A DNA stretch of 57,000 nucleotides from Glandiceps talaboti (lineage: Eukaryota > Hemichordata > Enteropneusta > Spengelidae): assembly GCF_964340395.1 (NCBI RefSeq), contig NC_135555.1, positions 1,048,001-1,105,000 of the forward strand, given 5' to 3'. The translations under genes and the position numbers were made by a program. How positions within the stretch are numbered: the stretch's first letter is position 1; every line of letters starts with the position of its first letter. The notes under the pieces are model-generated. The model saw nothing but the letters and a program-made list of their open reading frames with translations. It did not search any database and was not told the DNA's origin. This document shows, one piece after another, positions 1-31,774 of this stretch.

Positions 1-2089
1 ACTTTGTGACGGTAGTTTCCAAATACACAGAGGTTGATTTAATGATGATTAACCGGGTATAAGGCTACATATGAAAGATGGTGAACAGATATTGGTTATT
101 ACTTGTGAGAAACAACTATGTAATAGTACCAAGATTAACTTTCAGTATAGTTCAAATAGCACAGTTCACATTGTGACAATGTGTGTACTTGGCAGTGTGT
201 CCACTAAGCTAATTTGAAGTGCTGATGCATAACAATCTATTGTGACCAACCAAACTGTGATGTTCCTCTATCACTTACACTGTGGTGACGACAGAAATCC
301 TAGTTTTACACCCACAGCAAAATTATCCTGATACTTGGTTACCAATGCTAGACCCCCATTACATTTGAAAGTATATGTCTACACAGACGTAATATCCCAG
401 AGAATTGACACAGACGTAATATCCCAGAAAACTGACATTCATAATCATACTATCACTCGGTATAAACACAAAATCACTCTTTCATACACTAACATTTTGT
501 TTGTATGGTAAAGCAATAAAATCATTTAAAATGTTACCTTTTTTGTTATCTTAATTTCCATATCTTTATCTTTATATATTTTATATACCGGTATATATAA
601 TTATAGTATAGTGTCTGTGATGGATGGGTACATCAACATACATTAGAAAATGGGACTAAAGAGTATCTATAGGCAAGCCTACCAAGCTATTAAGAATATT
701 TTTCAGTGGTTCCTGCCTTTCCATATTTTTTCCATCAACATCACTTGTGTATATGAACACTGTTAAAGATTTACTAATAAGTTATCCTTGAGAGTTGAGA
801 ATTACAGACAAAACTTCACCATATATAAGACTGCCAACAATATGTACTGCAGAACTGGATATCGAAGAGTTAAAGTTTCAAACTGTAGACATAAAATAAG
901 CCATACAAACATCATTCTTTGTCAGATTGTGGGCAAGATATTAACAACAATGAATTTGTTGGGATACATTACATCATTTGAAGACAAGCATATCTTTAGA
1001 AAACAGAATTATCATCTACTATCCTTGACTAGAACCTCTAAGTTGGTGAACATTATTGATGTCATTTTGATCAATCAATATGCAGGAAGACTAAGTTTGA
1101 AATTTGATGGTGTTACTCAAATTAAAGAAATGTTGTTTGGGCAATGGAGCTCCTTAGTACAGTTAAATAAGTACAGCTATCAAAAGTAAAGGCTTCACGA
1201 ATGAGTCATACAAAAAGAAACAACAGTACAAGAATTGTGATATTCAGAAAATATTTTATTTTCTGATTATGATTATTACAGTAAACCCATTAGAAATTGA
1301 AAGTCTGATGCCAGAAAAAACATTACACGCTATATTACAAAATATTTCACTTGATGAGAGCAATGTTATAAAAATCAACGGAACCTGCTGCTTATAATAC
1401 ATAAGACATAGTCATTGTGTTTACGTTTATCAAGTCTTCACAAAAATGACAGAACCATAGATTTTTATCACAACAAACTTATTAAGCCCATTTTGAAAAC
1501 AAAAATATGAAGTGAAATGTTATCATTATCAATTGGCACGGAGCCTACTATACATTAATATTTGTTACTTGTTTAATAATAATTGCACACATTTAATAAA
1601 GAGGAACTGCATGACAATCAGAGAGATCTGATCTCATCATAGATTGCTGACACCGATAGTATACAACAAGAAGCAGAGTAAAAATAACAAGTTAAGAGAT
1701 TCTGGCCAGCACACTGTATGAAGCGCTATGCTAAGACTGTAAATATGGCCATACATAGTATACATCATTAGACAGTACCAAAATATGGTGAAAAGGAATC
1801 ACTAAAAAGAACAAATTGTGTCTTCATACATGCTGGCGGTGTTCACTTTGTTATCACCCTGTTCATTATGATATAGTTTGTATATATATGTACTCTTCAT
1901 CTGATTTAAAGTGAAATTTCATCCCTTACTCTCCCCTTTTAATTTATTTGTTTTATCAACAGGTCAATTGTACTTTATACTAGTTAATCTTACAAAATAA
2001 AAGTATGAAATAGAAATCATGTGTTCTAATAAAACAAAAGTTTAAGGATACAAATCTTTATCACATGAATATCGTTCATATATATGTTA
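1..2089. other. No gene recognised, A+T-rich flank
   Basis: No exon with conserved protein sequence was seen on either strand. An open frame at 788-1189 gives a 133-aa product with no recognisable features and ordinary base composition. The region is downstream of the ligase gene and may include a distal 3'UTR. A reverse-strand poly(A) hexamer near 1254 is possible but very far from the stop. Confidence 0.5.
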
Positions 2090-2585
2090 AGTTTGAAGGC
2101 AGGACATACAGCAGTATCAGCCCTTTACAGCCAGGATATGCAGCACTGTCAGTCCTGTATGGCCTGGACATACAGCATGGTCAGCCCTGCACAGGTAGGA
2201 TATACAGCCCTGTACAGCTTGGGCATACAGCACTGTCAGCTCTGTATGGCCTGGGCATACAACACTGTCAGCCCTGTACAGTCAGGATATACAGCACTGT
2301 CAGCCCTGCACAGGTAGGATATACAGCCCTGCACAGTCAGGATATACAGCACTGTCAGCCCTGCACAGGTAGGATATACAGCACTGTACAGCCTGGGCAT
2401 ACAACACTGTCAGCTGGCCCTGCACAGCTAGGATATACAGCACTGTCGGCCTTTCACAACCAGGATATACAACACTGACAGCCCTGCACAGTCAGGACAT
2501 GCAGCACTGTCAGCCCTATACAATCACAATATACAGCACTGTCAGCCCCATACTACCATGATATATGTCAGCCCTGTACAACTAG
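2090..2585. repeat. Irregular minisatellite, units of about 30-36 bp
   Basis: About 14 diverged copies of a unit built on GGATATACAGCACTGTCAGC plus a CCTGCACAG segment. Unit length and internal order vary, so frames stay open by chance (2065-2478). It lies downstream of the HECT ligase stop codon. Confidence 0.85.
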
Positions 2586-3791
2586 GGAACAGTGTTATCA
2601 TTCTACTTATAACCAGCATGTATGGTATGACCCATGTTTTAAAACCTGCTACATACATTTTGTGAAGGCAATGACCAGATTAGACATCAGACATTTAGTA
2701 TTCAGTCACTCATCTCAAAAAAAGGTACTTTTGCTAAAATAAACTTATGTAAGTAACAGAGAATTTGCCAGCTCAAATTGAAATTTTCTGAGATATATGC
2801 AAGTACAATTGTAACTCACAATGACATCAACATTGGTTAGCTCATTCTTCTGGCATAATAAGAGAACATAAAAACTTTAAAAGGGGGCACTCTATCCTAT
2901 TATATGGGTCAAAGCTTGTGATACTTGGCATACACCAAAACATGTCTTGAAACTCATTGTTACTTCAGACACAGACACACACAGTGAGCAAAGCACACTA
3001 AGCAGAATTGTCCATCCCCATCCATCTATAAACAGGATGATTTCAGTAAAGTCAATTTTTTACAAATGAAAGGATATATAGCCCTGTCTGCTTACTGACT
3101 ACACTGGAAGCAATTTATAGCAACAAAGCAAAGACAAAATCACTCCTATTTCTCATCACATTGTCTCAATTCATATGTGTTCCTTCAATTAACACATACA
3201 GTAATCAGTTAATACATCACAGTGTTTTGATGGACGTATTGTTGACAATAACTTGTCATTTCCTTAAAGATTACATTGGGTATCAGGGCATGAAGAATCA
3301 GAATATTCAAATGATGGGTATTAATAACACCCAATCAAATTAGTGTATTTGTCGGTATTTGTTTTGTCAGTTTTGATTTTTCAACTGCTAGGTCAAGTCA
3401 TGGCATACAGTCAAATACTGTAATCCTTGGTTACTGTTACCATGGTAATATGTATAGTTTACCTAGCCACTAATACTGATACCCTACCCTACTTATACAG
3501 TTGCTATGACAATACACAATGTTTTTCCGTAATATTCTTGGACCTTCCATCTGGAAGTCTTGCATAATTTGAAGGAACCCAACACAGCAGTTTTGTCTTG
3601 TGGTGTCAAAGATCGACTCCATCGTGTTGTTTGACGTGTTACAGCTACTAAATTGTGAGTCTAATTGGGAGTAGGAAAGAAGTGTCACTGTGTTGTTTTG
3701 TTTTTTTACTGAATATTGTCATGATCCTTGGTATAGTTATTATCATCCATTGGATGCACTCTTCAAAACTTGTCATCTTCAAGTTATGATA
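2586..3791. other. Likely 3'UTR and downstream flank of the HECT ligase gene
   Basis: There is no exon beyond the TAA at 3792 and no obvious repeat. A reverse-strand poly(A) signal close to the stop was not found, so the 3' end of the transcript is undefined. Confidence 0.4.
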
Positions 3792-22496
<18,705 letters not shown>

Positions 22497-22533
22497 TGGT
22501 CTTTGACAACAATAATTGGGTTAGTTTGGCTTC
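22497..22533 (-). other. 5'UTR segment in the first coding exon of the WWP1/ITCH-like gene
   Basis: On the minus strand a polypyrimidine-AG acceptor ends at 22534, and 37 nt follow before the ATG at 22496. The first coding exon is therefore an internal exon with a short untranslated part. This is inferred from splice-site shape only. Confidence 0.6.
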
Positions 22534-22573
22534 CTGTAAATAAAACAACACAATTATATTTGTGGTCTTAAAT

Positions 22574-22790
22574 TACTAATAGCACTATGCTATATATTAT
22601 ATATACTCTGTACATGAATACATTCATAGCAGATGTCTGATACTAATAGCACTATGCTATATATTATATATACTCTGTACATGAACACATTCATAGCATA
22701 TGTCTGATACTAATGGCACTATGCTATATATTATATATACTCTGTACATGAACACATTCATAGCAGATATTTGATACTGATGGCACTCAA
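22574..22790. repeat. Three tandem copies of a 67-bp unit
   Basis: GCACTATGCTATATATTATA recurs at 22582, 22649 and 22716, an exact 67-bp period, about 40 bp upstream of the acceptor of the first coding exon. Confidence 0.9.
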
Positions 22791-22854
22791 ACTCTGTGCT
22801 AATACTGGAAAGACTTACAAAGAGATATGTTATTATGAACTATTATAGTATAAT

Positions 22855-23245
22855 TATTATTACTCTATATCTATGTATATTATAGTAATTGTAAGATTTA
22901 GTGTTACAGTAACTGTAACACTAAATCTTACAATTACAGTTACATACAGTGACCATACATACATATATATAAGTGATTATCACGTCATGTCTAGGTTACC
23001 ACTACTCAATCATCTATGAACAAACCTAAATCCTCCAAGAACACAGAGAATGAACCCGGATCTAAAGGTCACCCCTAAGTAAGAGGTCACAGGTCAGATT
23101 AATACTATTACTCTCTGTATGTATATCACTGTAATTGTAAGATTCAGTGTTACAGTAACTGTAATTTACACTAAATCTGATAATTACAGTTATACACATA
23201 TATATATACATGATTATCACATCATGTCTAGGTTACCACTACAAT
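22855..23245. mobile_element. Duplicated palindromic element
   Basis: Two related blocks (22855-23000 and 23100-23245) each carry a palindrome and end in a shared CATGTCTAGGTTACCACTAC. In the first block the palindrome is perfect: arms 22885-22910 and 22912-22937 around one central base. In the second (from 23131) the right arm has diverged. No coding content. A small non-autonomous foldback element, duplicated, is the simplest reading. Confidence 0.65.
23006..23098 (+). repeat. Dispersed repeat, copy 1
   Basis: About 90 bp with AACCTAAATCCTCCAAGAAC and GAGAATGAACCCGGATCTAA, matched almost exactly at 27480-27562. This copy also holds the direct repeat AGGTCACAGGTCA (23084-23096). Confidence 0.85.
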
Positions 23246-23756
23246 AAAAAAACTACTAAAAATATTCATTCTATTTGACAATCAATTCAACATAATTATT
23301 CAAAGATAAAAAATGATAGTTAATATTATCCTTTCTTTTTATCTTGTTGATTATGATGTGCATATCCATTTTCTCTCAAACTTATCTCACTCTTTATTTA
23401 CACACACACACACACACATATACATATACACAGACAGACAGACCAATAGACATACAAATAGACACATATACACAGACAGGACACATACACACACACACAC
23501 ACAGTGCTATTAGTAAATGAAACATCTTACCCTAAGTAGCAATGGCAATACAATCTATCAAATGTCAACATCAAATAAATTATAATGGTTAGCAAGATAA
23601 ATATCTTTGGATCAATTAAAATCAAAAGTCTTCTCTCACTCTTAATAATTTCTGTTCAGATTAACTCTGTAATTATTGTAATAATTTTTCATAACATTGT
23701 CAATTTATGCAAATGACAGAATTTAATACTTACATATAATTCTAGTTGAATTGCAA

Positions 23757-24060
23757 CCTTCTTCTACATAGGAGTGGGTTACAAGATAACACAAGTAAGT
23801 ATTATTCTGGTTTGGACACACCTCCAACTCTAATGGTAAAATAACTCTAAACACTGGAAGTATATACCTGCAGGATACAACACATAACATACAAAACAAC
23901 TTTAGATCAGAATTTGCAAATACAGACTGTCAATGTTAGAAATAAGTATTGCTCTGGTTTGGACATACCTCACTATATACTGGTAAAATAACTAAATACT
24001 GGAAGTATACACATGTATACCTACAGGATATAAGTTAACACATAACATACAAAGAGATTG
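23757..24060. repeat. Diverged tandem duplication of about 175 bp
   Basis: The segment with CTGGTTTGGACA...ACTGGAAGTAT...ACACATAACATACAAA occurs at 23797-23900 and again at 23950-24052 with point changes and small indels. Confidence 0.75.
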
Positions 24061-24394
24061 TCTGAGAAGGATATCCTATATTAACTCCCATTATGATCTG
24101 TGCCAACAAAATATATTACACAATGTACTGTAAATCAGCTAAATAACCTAAGGCAAACCAATATCTTAGGTTTCTGTGAAGCATTGATCATTTGAATTAT
24201 TCCAGACAACTACTGAGTGTAGCCACAGGCCAAAGTCTCACCCTTTATCTTAATACATTTGTAAACCAAGAACGTCAGTCGATATAGATCTGACTGGTGA
24301 GAAAAAAAATTGGAATTCAAATGCCACAAGTAAGAAGTACCAAATCCTTTATATCAAAAACATGCTATGTATGTGTACATCAATTAAGTCAAGT

Positions 24395-24490
24395 ATGGAA
24401 TATGTGCTAAATTTCACATGAAAACATTCAAAGTCACTATGTATATGGAATCTGTGTTAAATTTCACATGAAAACATTCAGTCACTATGG
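24395..24490. repeat. Short tandem duplication of about 55-60 bp
   Basis: AAATTTCACATGAAAACATT followed by CAGTCACTATG-type sequence occurs twice in a row. Confidence 0.75.
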
Positions 24491-25618
24491 AAACCTATAC
24501 AAGTAAATGAAGCTTATTCCTACATCAGATTTTAATTAATTCGACTGGTATAAATCAATAAAGATTATCTAGTCTGTATATTCCTCTTAGTCTTTAATAA
24601 ATATGACATTTATGGATATTATACATAATTTAGTATGCAAAACATAATCTGTGTGATGTCTTACATTGTAATTAATGTTTATAGGTTGTTCTCTGACTAG
24701 TTTTCTTCATCTGAATGCTATTATGTACATAAGATTATCTATCCAATCACAGTCTGATAGGTACATGAGTTGCATAGAGTAAATAAACAGGCTAGTGGAA
24801 ATTAAAAACTGTGAAAAACACCCTGGATTTTGGACTTTGGTATGTGGTGCATTTTGTACACATATGTATATTGTAACCTGCATATGACCTTGTTGTTTAC
24901 CAGTGTGCCCTATATAAGCCAATTTGACACACAATTTCTATGTACCAAAATTTGGTGTTCAAGTATCTCTTACTATGTGATGACTCATAAGAAATCCCAG
25001 TTTTTATCCCTTTGACACACAACAACAAATTTTTTGCTATTATTACTAAGATGGCACACTGTTGTCTACCTACACCCCACTACATTGCTGCAGTATGAAG
25101 CAAACTAACCACAAATCTGTCTGACCTTGGATCACCTCATATAATGCATGTTTAGTCATCAAATATTTTCTTAGGCCTAAAAAAAGAATTGGGTGGTTCT
25201 GATTACGCTCAATTTTAGAATAGGTGGGGTAGATAGATTTGTTGTTGTTGATTTTGTTTTTCATGTGAGTGTCTAGTTCAGGTAGTTGTAGTTATGTTGT
25301 CTGTTGTTTTCCATATGGTCTCTGTGTTATTGGTTTCTCCCCATCAGATGTACAGCCATTACACATTGGAAGAACAGCTTTATATTATCTTTTTTAGTTG
25401 ATGTTAGTTTCTGCATCCACTATTTCTCACGATACTTCACAATTTTCATGATTTTTCTTTCTCAAATACATTTAAAAAAATTTATTAGTCGTAGTAGTGA
25501 AAATCTAGGGGGGAGGGGAACTGGAACCAAACAATTTGTTTATGCCTTATCAGATGCAACATCCAAATTACCGATCTATTTTCCATCTTCCACGAACCAC
25601 TTTTTATAATGTCACACA

Positions 25619-26478
25619 TATCAAGTTTCTGGGCTAAGGACATTGTCAAGTCAGATGGCCAAGTCTCTGGGCTAATAAGGACATTGTCAAGTCAGATGGC
25701 CAAGTCTCTGGGCTAATAAGGACATTGTCAAGTCAGATGGCCAAGTCTCTGGGCTAACAACATTGTCAAGTCAGATGGCCAAGTCTCTGGGCTAAGGACA
25801 TTGTCAAGTCAGATGGCCAAGTCTCTGGGCTAAGGACATTGTCAAGTCAGATGGCCAAGTCTCTGGGCTAATAAGGACATTGTCAAGTCAGATGGCCAAG
25901 TCTCTGGGCTAACAACATTGTCAAGTCAGATGGCCAAGTCTCTGGGCTAAGGACATTGTCAAGTCAGATAGCCAAGTCTCTGGACTAATGACATTGTCAA
26001 GTCAGATGGCCAAGTCTCTGGACTAATGGCATTGTCAAGTCAGATGGCCAAGTCTCTGGGCTAAGGACATTGTCAAGTCAGATGGCCAAGTCTCTGGACT
26101 AAGGACATTGTCAAGTCAGATAGCCAAGCCTCTGGACTAAGGACATTGTCAAGTCAGATGGCCAAGTCTCTGGGCTAAGGACATTGTCAAGTCAGATGGC
26201 CAAGTCTCTGGACTAAGGACATTGTCAAGTCAGATAGCCAAACCTCTGGACTAAGGACATTGTCAAGTCAGATGGCCAAGTCTCTGGGCTAAGGACATTG
26301 TCAAGTCAGATGGCCAAGTCTCTGGACTAATGACATTGTCAAGTCAGATGGCCAAGTCTCTGGGCTAAGGACATTGTCAAGTCAGATGGCCAAGTCTCTG
26401 GGCTAAGGACATTGTCAAGTCAGATGGCCAAGTCTCTGGGCTAACAACACTGTCAAGTCAGATGGCCAAGTTTCTGAC
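25619..26478. repeat. 38-bp minisatellite, about 22 copies
   Basis: Unit GGACATTGTCAAGTCAGATG + GCCAAGTCTCTGGGCTAA, with variants carrying an extra ATAAG, AACAAC, or GGACTAATG junctions. It lies in the long first intron of the ligase gene. Local groups of variants recur in order, suggesting block duplications. Confidence 0.95.
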
Positions 26479-26664
26479 AAATCATCAAAGCCATAATTTT
26501 AGCAAATAGCTGTAGTTTGACAGTTTATTACTTTTATATCTAAGTATAAATTATGCATAAATATAGATGAAATATGAGAGTGGATAACTCCCTCCATGCT
26601 ACTCTTTATCTGATTAATGCTGCAATACAAAATAATATCAATTGTGTTTTATCCCTAACCCTTA

Positions 26665-26856
26665 AATGACACCCCTGTGGTAAGGTAATATGACCCCCCC
26701 TGGTAAGGTAATATGGCACCCCTGTGGTAAGGTAATATGACATCCCTGTGGTAAGGTAATATGACCCCCCCCCCCCCCCCCCCCGTAAGGTAATATGACA
26801 TCCCTGTGGTGGTGTAATATCACAAAGGTAATATGACATCCCTGTGGTAGCAATAA
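26665..26856. repeat. GGTAAGGTAATATGACATCC minisatellite with long C tracts
   Basis: About seven diverged copies of a roughly 28-bp unit (GGTAAGGTAATATGACATCC + CTGT). In one copy the CC has expanded to about 20 C (26765-26784). Each unit contains GGTAAGGTAA, which resembles a 5' splice site on the plus strand. Confidence 0.88.
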
Positions 26857-27479
26857 AATGTCATTTTTGTATCACCATACCAAGACATTATATTCTGTGA
26901 TCATTGACAGTTGATTCTAATCCAAATATATTATCAATAATAAATAGTAGTTATGAAGAAACTAATTCTCCTTTGTTTAAGATTTGTGAAGAGTACAGTA
27001 AATTTCCATTTAGATTGACTGTGAATGTACATGACACCTGTATGTTAATATTCTAAAGCATTGGTGGAACAAGTAAATGATTCTTTGAGACTGCAAGGAG
27101 ATAATTAGCATTACAATAAATAGTATTGTTTTGTAAATATTCAAATTTTCATCAAATGTAATTGAGGAACCATAGTTCAAGTAAACTCCAAGCTGAATAC
27201 TAGCCTTAACAAACTAATCCTAAATACTTCTATCATAATCTTTAGAATGCTGCTGAGAAATACACCAGATTTTAAAAGTTACATTCAGCATCTCACAATA
27301 CTGTCTACAACTTACAAGTCTACCAGATCTACAGTAAAGGTCACTCACCTTTCGTTGTGACCTTTAAACTTTGCATTGCATCATTTCTTTGCATTGTATA
27401 AACAGACTATTTTTGTTAACAATAAAGCCAAACATGGGAGCCATTCTCCTTTTAGTTGTAAAGGGATCCCTATGAGGTC

Positions 27480-27562
27480 TACTCAATCATCTACATGGAC
27501 AAACCTAAATCCTCCAAGAACACAGAGAATGAACCCGGATCTAAAAGTCAGAGGTCAGATGG
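27480..27562 (+). repeat. Dispersed repeat, copy 2
   Basis: A near-identical partner of 23006-23098 in the same intron and orientation. The short frame here is not a recognised protein. Confidence 0.85.
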
Positions 27563-27680
27563 CATCACTTCAAAAGTAGCTACTCATGAAGTAAAATACA
27601 CAATGTTGTAAGTTTATGTTCTTTGTCACCATACTCTTCTAATAAAATCACTTATGTCACTATGTAATCGAGACTGGTGT

Positions 27681-27704
27681 GGCGAGGGAGGGTGGGGGGG
27701 GGGA
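27681..27704 (+). repeat. G-rich tract with G-quadruplex potential
   Basis: GCGAGGGAGGGTGGGGGGGG has several runs of three or more G separated by single-base loops, within otherwise A+T-rich intron. Confidence 0.6.
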
Positions 27705-28309
27705 CCAGATGACTAATCTACTTTCATGGAAATTTCAAGTGTTCAAATATCATCCAAGTGGAAACAGGAAATTTGGTATTGTATTACATTAAAATGAAAC
27801 CATCAGTGATACACATTTTTTTACTTTTTATTCACCATAATAAAATTGATTATCTGATAAGATAGTTCCTGTAAAGCCAAAGACTACAAACACAATGCCT
27901 AATCAATTACAATATCTAGACTATATTATTTATAATGATAACATATTACTTCAGTTATGTCCATAGCAACATATCAAATTAAAGGATTTAAAGGTGAAAT
28001 TAAGCTCAAACCAACACTGTTGTTCAAGTAGGGAATGATACGACCAAATAGACAACATGGCTTCCTGGCTAATCATATGATTTAGAATCCAATAACACAG
28101 TATTATAAGAAGTGTCAATTTATTTTATCGGGTGACTAGTGTGTCTACTAACAACACATGTCTGTTTTATATCACTTAAGATATGCTGAGAATCAAAGGT
28201 ACAATACAAGTTGGTAAGAATAACATTCTACCATGTCAGATGACAAGACATATTTCATATATACGGCTTAGTCAGTCAGTCTGTGTGCGAATATCATCTG
28301 TAAATTAAG

Positions 28310-28378
28310 TTGGTGACCGGAGGTCAAAGTAGGTTGGTGACTGGAGGGCAAAGTAGGTTGGTGACTGGAGGGCAAATT
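28310..28378. repeat. 24-bp repeat, about three copies
   Basis: AGGTTGGTGACTGGAGGGCA-type units follow one another three times in ligase intron 1. Confidence 0.85.
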
Positions 28379-28559
28379 TGTATAAGAAATGTGTAGACAA
28401 TAATACCCAAGGGCTAAAATAGATATGATTACAATGTACACAATCCCATGGATTAATTTACATAAATACTTCTCATTAATTGCAATTGATCTGTTTTCAC
28501 CCCAAACTATGTACAAAGATATAAATCAAAGACAAAATGATAAATAACACTGCTATGTT

Positions 28560-31129
28560 TATAAAGGATATTCTCAACTGCATATTTTCAAAGAATTCTC
28601 CCTTTCTTTTTAACATTTGCTTCAGCAAATAACTAATCTCATCTGATTTCTAATATGGTTGACACCTTCTCTGTTGAGAAGTCTGAATGGGTTGACTTGT
28701 CTATCATTATCACCTTAAAACATGCAGGATTCAATGGTAATTTGTTATATTAGATAGAACATTTATAAAGACAACCCAAGGGAATACCTAATCCTGTTGC
28801 AACATGTTTTGTGTTTCATAGATAAAAATATTAATGTATGACCTGGGCACATGAAATCGTATATTGAGGAAGCTATCAAATGCATATAAATTTGTATTGA
28901 TTGTCTTTTCATAATTTTACTTCACAACCTCTGAATTAACTTCTTTATATATATATTTACATAATGAAGCATATATGTTATGTGGAAATGCTGCACTATT
29001 CCTATTTATGAATAATTTACAAAGCAGTTTTCTTTCCTTTATCACTCATTTTTAAAAATCCTACATTTACAGTACCCCCAAGCAGATTGATTATACTAAA
29101 GTAGGTACTGTGTACAGAGCTACATACAAATTACTTGCACTACACACAGTATAATTATCATGTTACCATTTTTGGCTAGACTAAAGAATAGTGGCTCCAA
29201 TACATATATTCATGAAACCCTTCTACCTCCCATGATATGATCACTACACAAGTCTATTTTGAAACCAAACACAAATGAAAGGAACAAGGTTAGAGTAGAT
29301 GAAATACTTGTATTGGACTTCATCCAATGCAAAATTGTTATAAAATGTAAAACTGGGCATAAAGCTGACTCTTGGTGTCCTTCAGTTGTTCCTGTGCTTC
29401 CATCAGCAGTGTTATCCTGAGTGAGTACATAAATACAATGTCATAATAAAGTATTGCATTGTGTTCAACTTTTCTGAAATCAATGAGTGGAATACAACTA
29501 ACTAGTAAGAACCTTGTGATAGCTAAATCATGGAATAGGACTCATAAATAATAACATTATATACAAAAAATGAGAATCCAATGATAGATAATTACATACT
29601 AATGTGTGTTCTATAACCAAATTTATGCTTACTTTGAATCAAGTAGCACTTATCATTAGCTGAACAATTACTCTATTGTATCTGACCAACTTGATTAAAT
29701 TTTGTAACTCAGAAATGATGGATATATTATGTATTGATCAAGTCCAACAAACATTTCAAGATCTGACCTAAGTAAGCAGTCACTATTATGGTTACAAATG
29801 TAAACAAGTCAGTCAACACTGAACCTCACATGGTGTGATTGGTTAGGCCTACCTATTATATCTTATGACGTCAATAAGAGTTAACAAATAACAAATAGTT
29901 CTTATAGTATCACCCTGAGACATGTTATCATGTTTTATATATTTTTCTTTTCTTTTCAAAAACAGGGCTATTAGCCATCAACTGGCAAAAAAATGGTATA
30001 GTAATTGTTTGTTGCACAGGATTTCACATGGTATGTAAGAAAATATGAAAATATTATTCATACCTGTATTATTATATTACCACCATTTTTATAGAATTAT
30101 CATTTTTGTAGAATTTTCACAACAAGTGTTTGTAAGTCACAGATCACAGACTAAAAATCAAATGAATTTATTAATAACATCTACCAGCAGTAATCTGAAG
30201 GTTTTTTTTTTTTTTATCATTATCATATATTTCTGTATGGTTGGTTACATCAAAGTGTACTGTGAACACATATAATGTCAGCAGCACTTGTCTTTGTATT
30301 AGTATTACTATCATTCTATTGTTATCACTGACAAGACATCAAGGTGGAGTTGTATAATGCAAGACACATCAACAATACAGCTACTGTCTTGGACCTTACA
30401 ATTCAGTATTCATGTCAGACTTTCAATTTAGTTGGTAAATCAATAATGAGTCCTTCCTATTTCAGTTTTAAGCAAACCCCTAGTTGTCATTAAACTTCTT
30501 CAACATGGATTCTAATTTATAACTAATGATCATCTTTGGGGAGTCAGTTATTAAGACTTTTAAGTACAATTCCTCTATGAGTCTGTATGTTTATGACATA
30601 TGTGAGCAAAGATGTTTTATTTTCATTTGACAAAATGGGATGTCACAATATTATCTAGCTATAACCCAGTAAAATATGTACCCAAAACAAAAAGATGTAC
30701 ATATGATCAAAAAGGTATGGAACAGAGTGAGACATATATATTATATGTGAAGCAGCATGATTCAGCTAGAACTTATTTCATTAGTGTGGTTGTTTTGTTG
30801 ATCTATTCAATTTCCATACTAAAATGCGCTTATAATATATAAATATGGTGGAAAATATGAATAATATATCTATTGTCATTCTACCATACTGGAATATTAG
30901 CTTGGTTTTGTACAATGGATGAGGTTCAAATACATATGGTATACGTAATCGACAACATTCGAATGCTACATACAAAATAGTCAATCACAAATTGACTCAC
31001 TTCATTATTTTCTACAAAACCATGTACATGTAACATTTGTTGCGTTGATCTTGGTCAAACTCTAACAACTGAATTAACTCCAACTAACTAGGTACCACAC
31101 TGAAATTTCGTAATACGTCACAATCACCT
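28560..31129. other. Distal part of ligase intron 1, nothing recognised
   Basis: A+T-rich DNA with no exon, RNA gene or tandem array seen on either strand. A TGACGTCA motif at 29866-29873 is the only motif noted. Confidence 0.55.
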
Positions 31130-31774
31130 GATCGTGCACCAATCTCCCTCGATCAGAGTTACGGCATACGCCCATATATACGTCTAGCTGAACGCCGTGT
31201 CACCTGCTTTTGTATCATCACGTTGTTGACAATCCAACCCAAACGTTTTTACTGTAAAACCAGTTCCGTGTTTAGTTCCGTTTTTATTACAGTTATAAAA
31301 TGCCAAATTCTAGATCGTTACTTTCGCAAGAAAAACATATGTACGTGAAAGGTTTACAATAACAATAAAATCATGGGTTAACAAAGACAACGGCCGGTCA
31401 GTAATTTTTGAACGTATCTAACTGGGTAATCGATAGCCGTTCAAACATCCATAGTCACCAGGTACGCCTGACAGATTGCGGTGTTTGCTATCCACAGGCA
31501 GGCGATCGACATAATCAATGGTGTGATATATCAACTACATTAAAAAGTTGAATTTCCTTAAGTCGGTGTATTATTCTTGCACTTGACTATATAAATCTGA
31601 CATACGATTCCCCTACTCCAGCTCGGTAGGGTTTGCTAAATGGAATCCCACGAATAATATCACGAAGCCATCTTGGTTTTGAGAGAAAACATCGTCCACC
31701 TTGAAAACCAACAATGTATTTTTAAAGCCCCAAAAAGATAAACAAACTATGGTAATCGTTACGTTAATACTCAC

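Noticed and set aside
2065-2478. 137-aa repetitive plus-strand frame
   Set aside because: It arises from an irregular minisatellite, and unit lengths and frames shift between copies.
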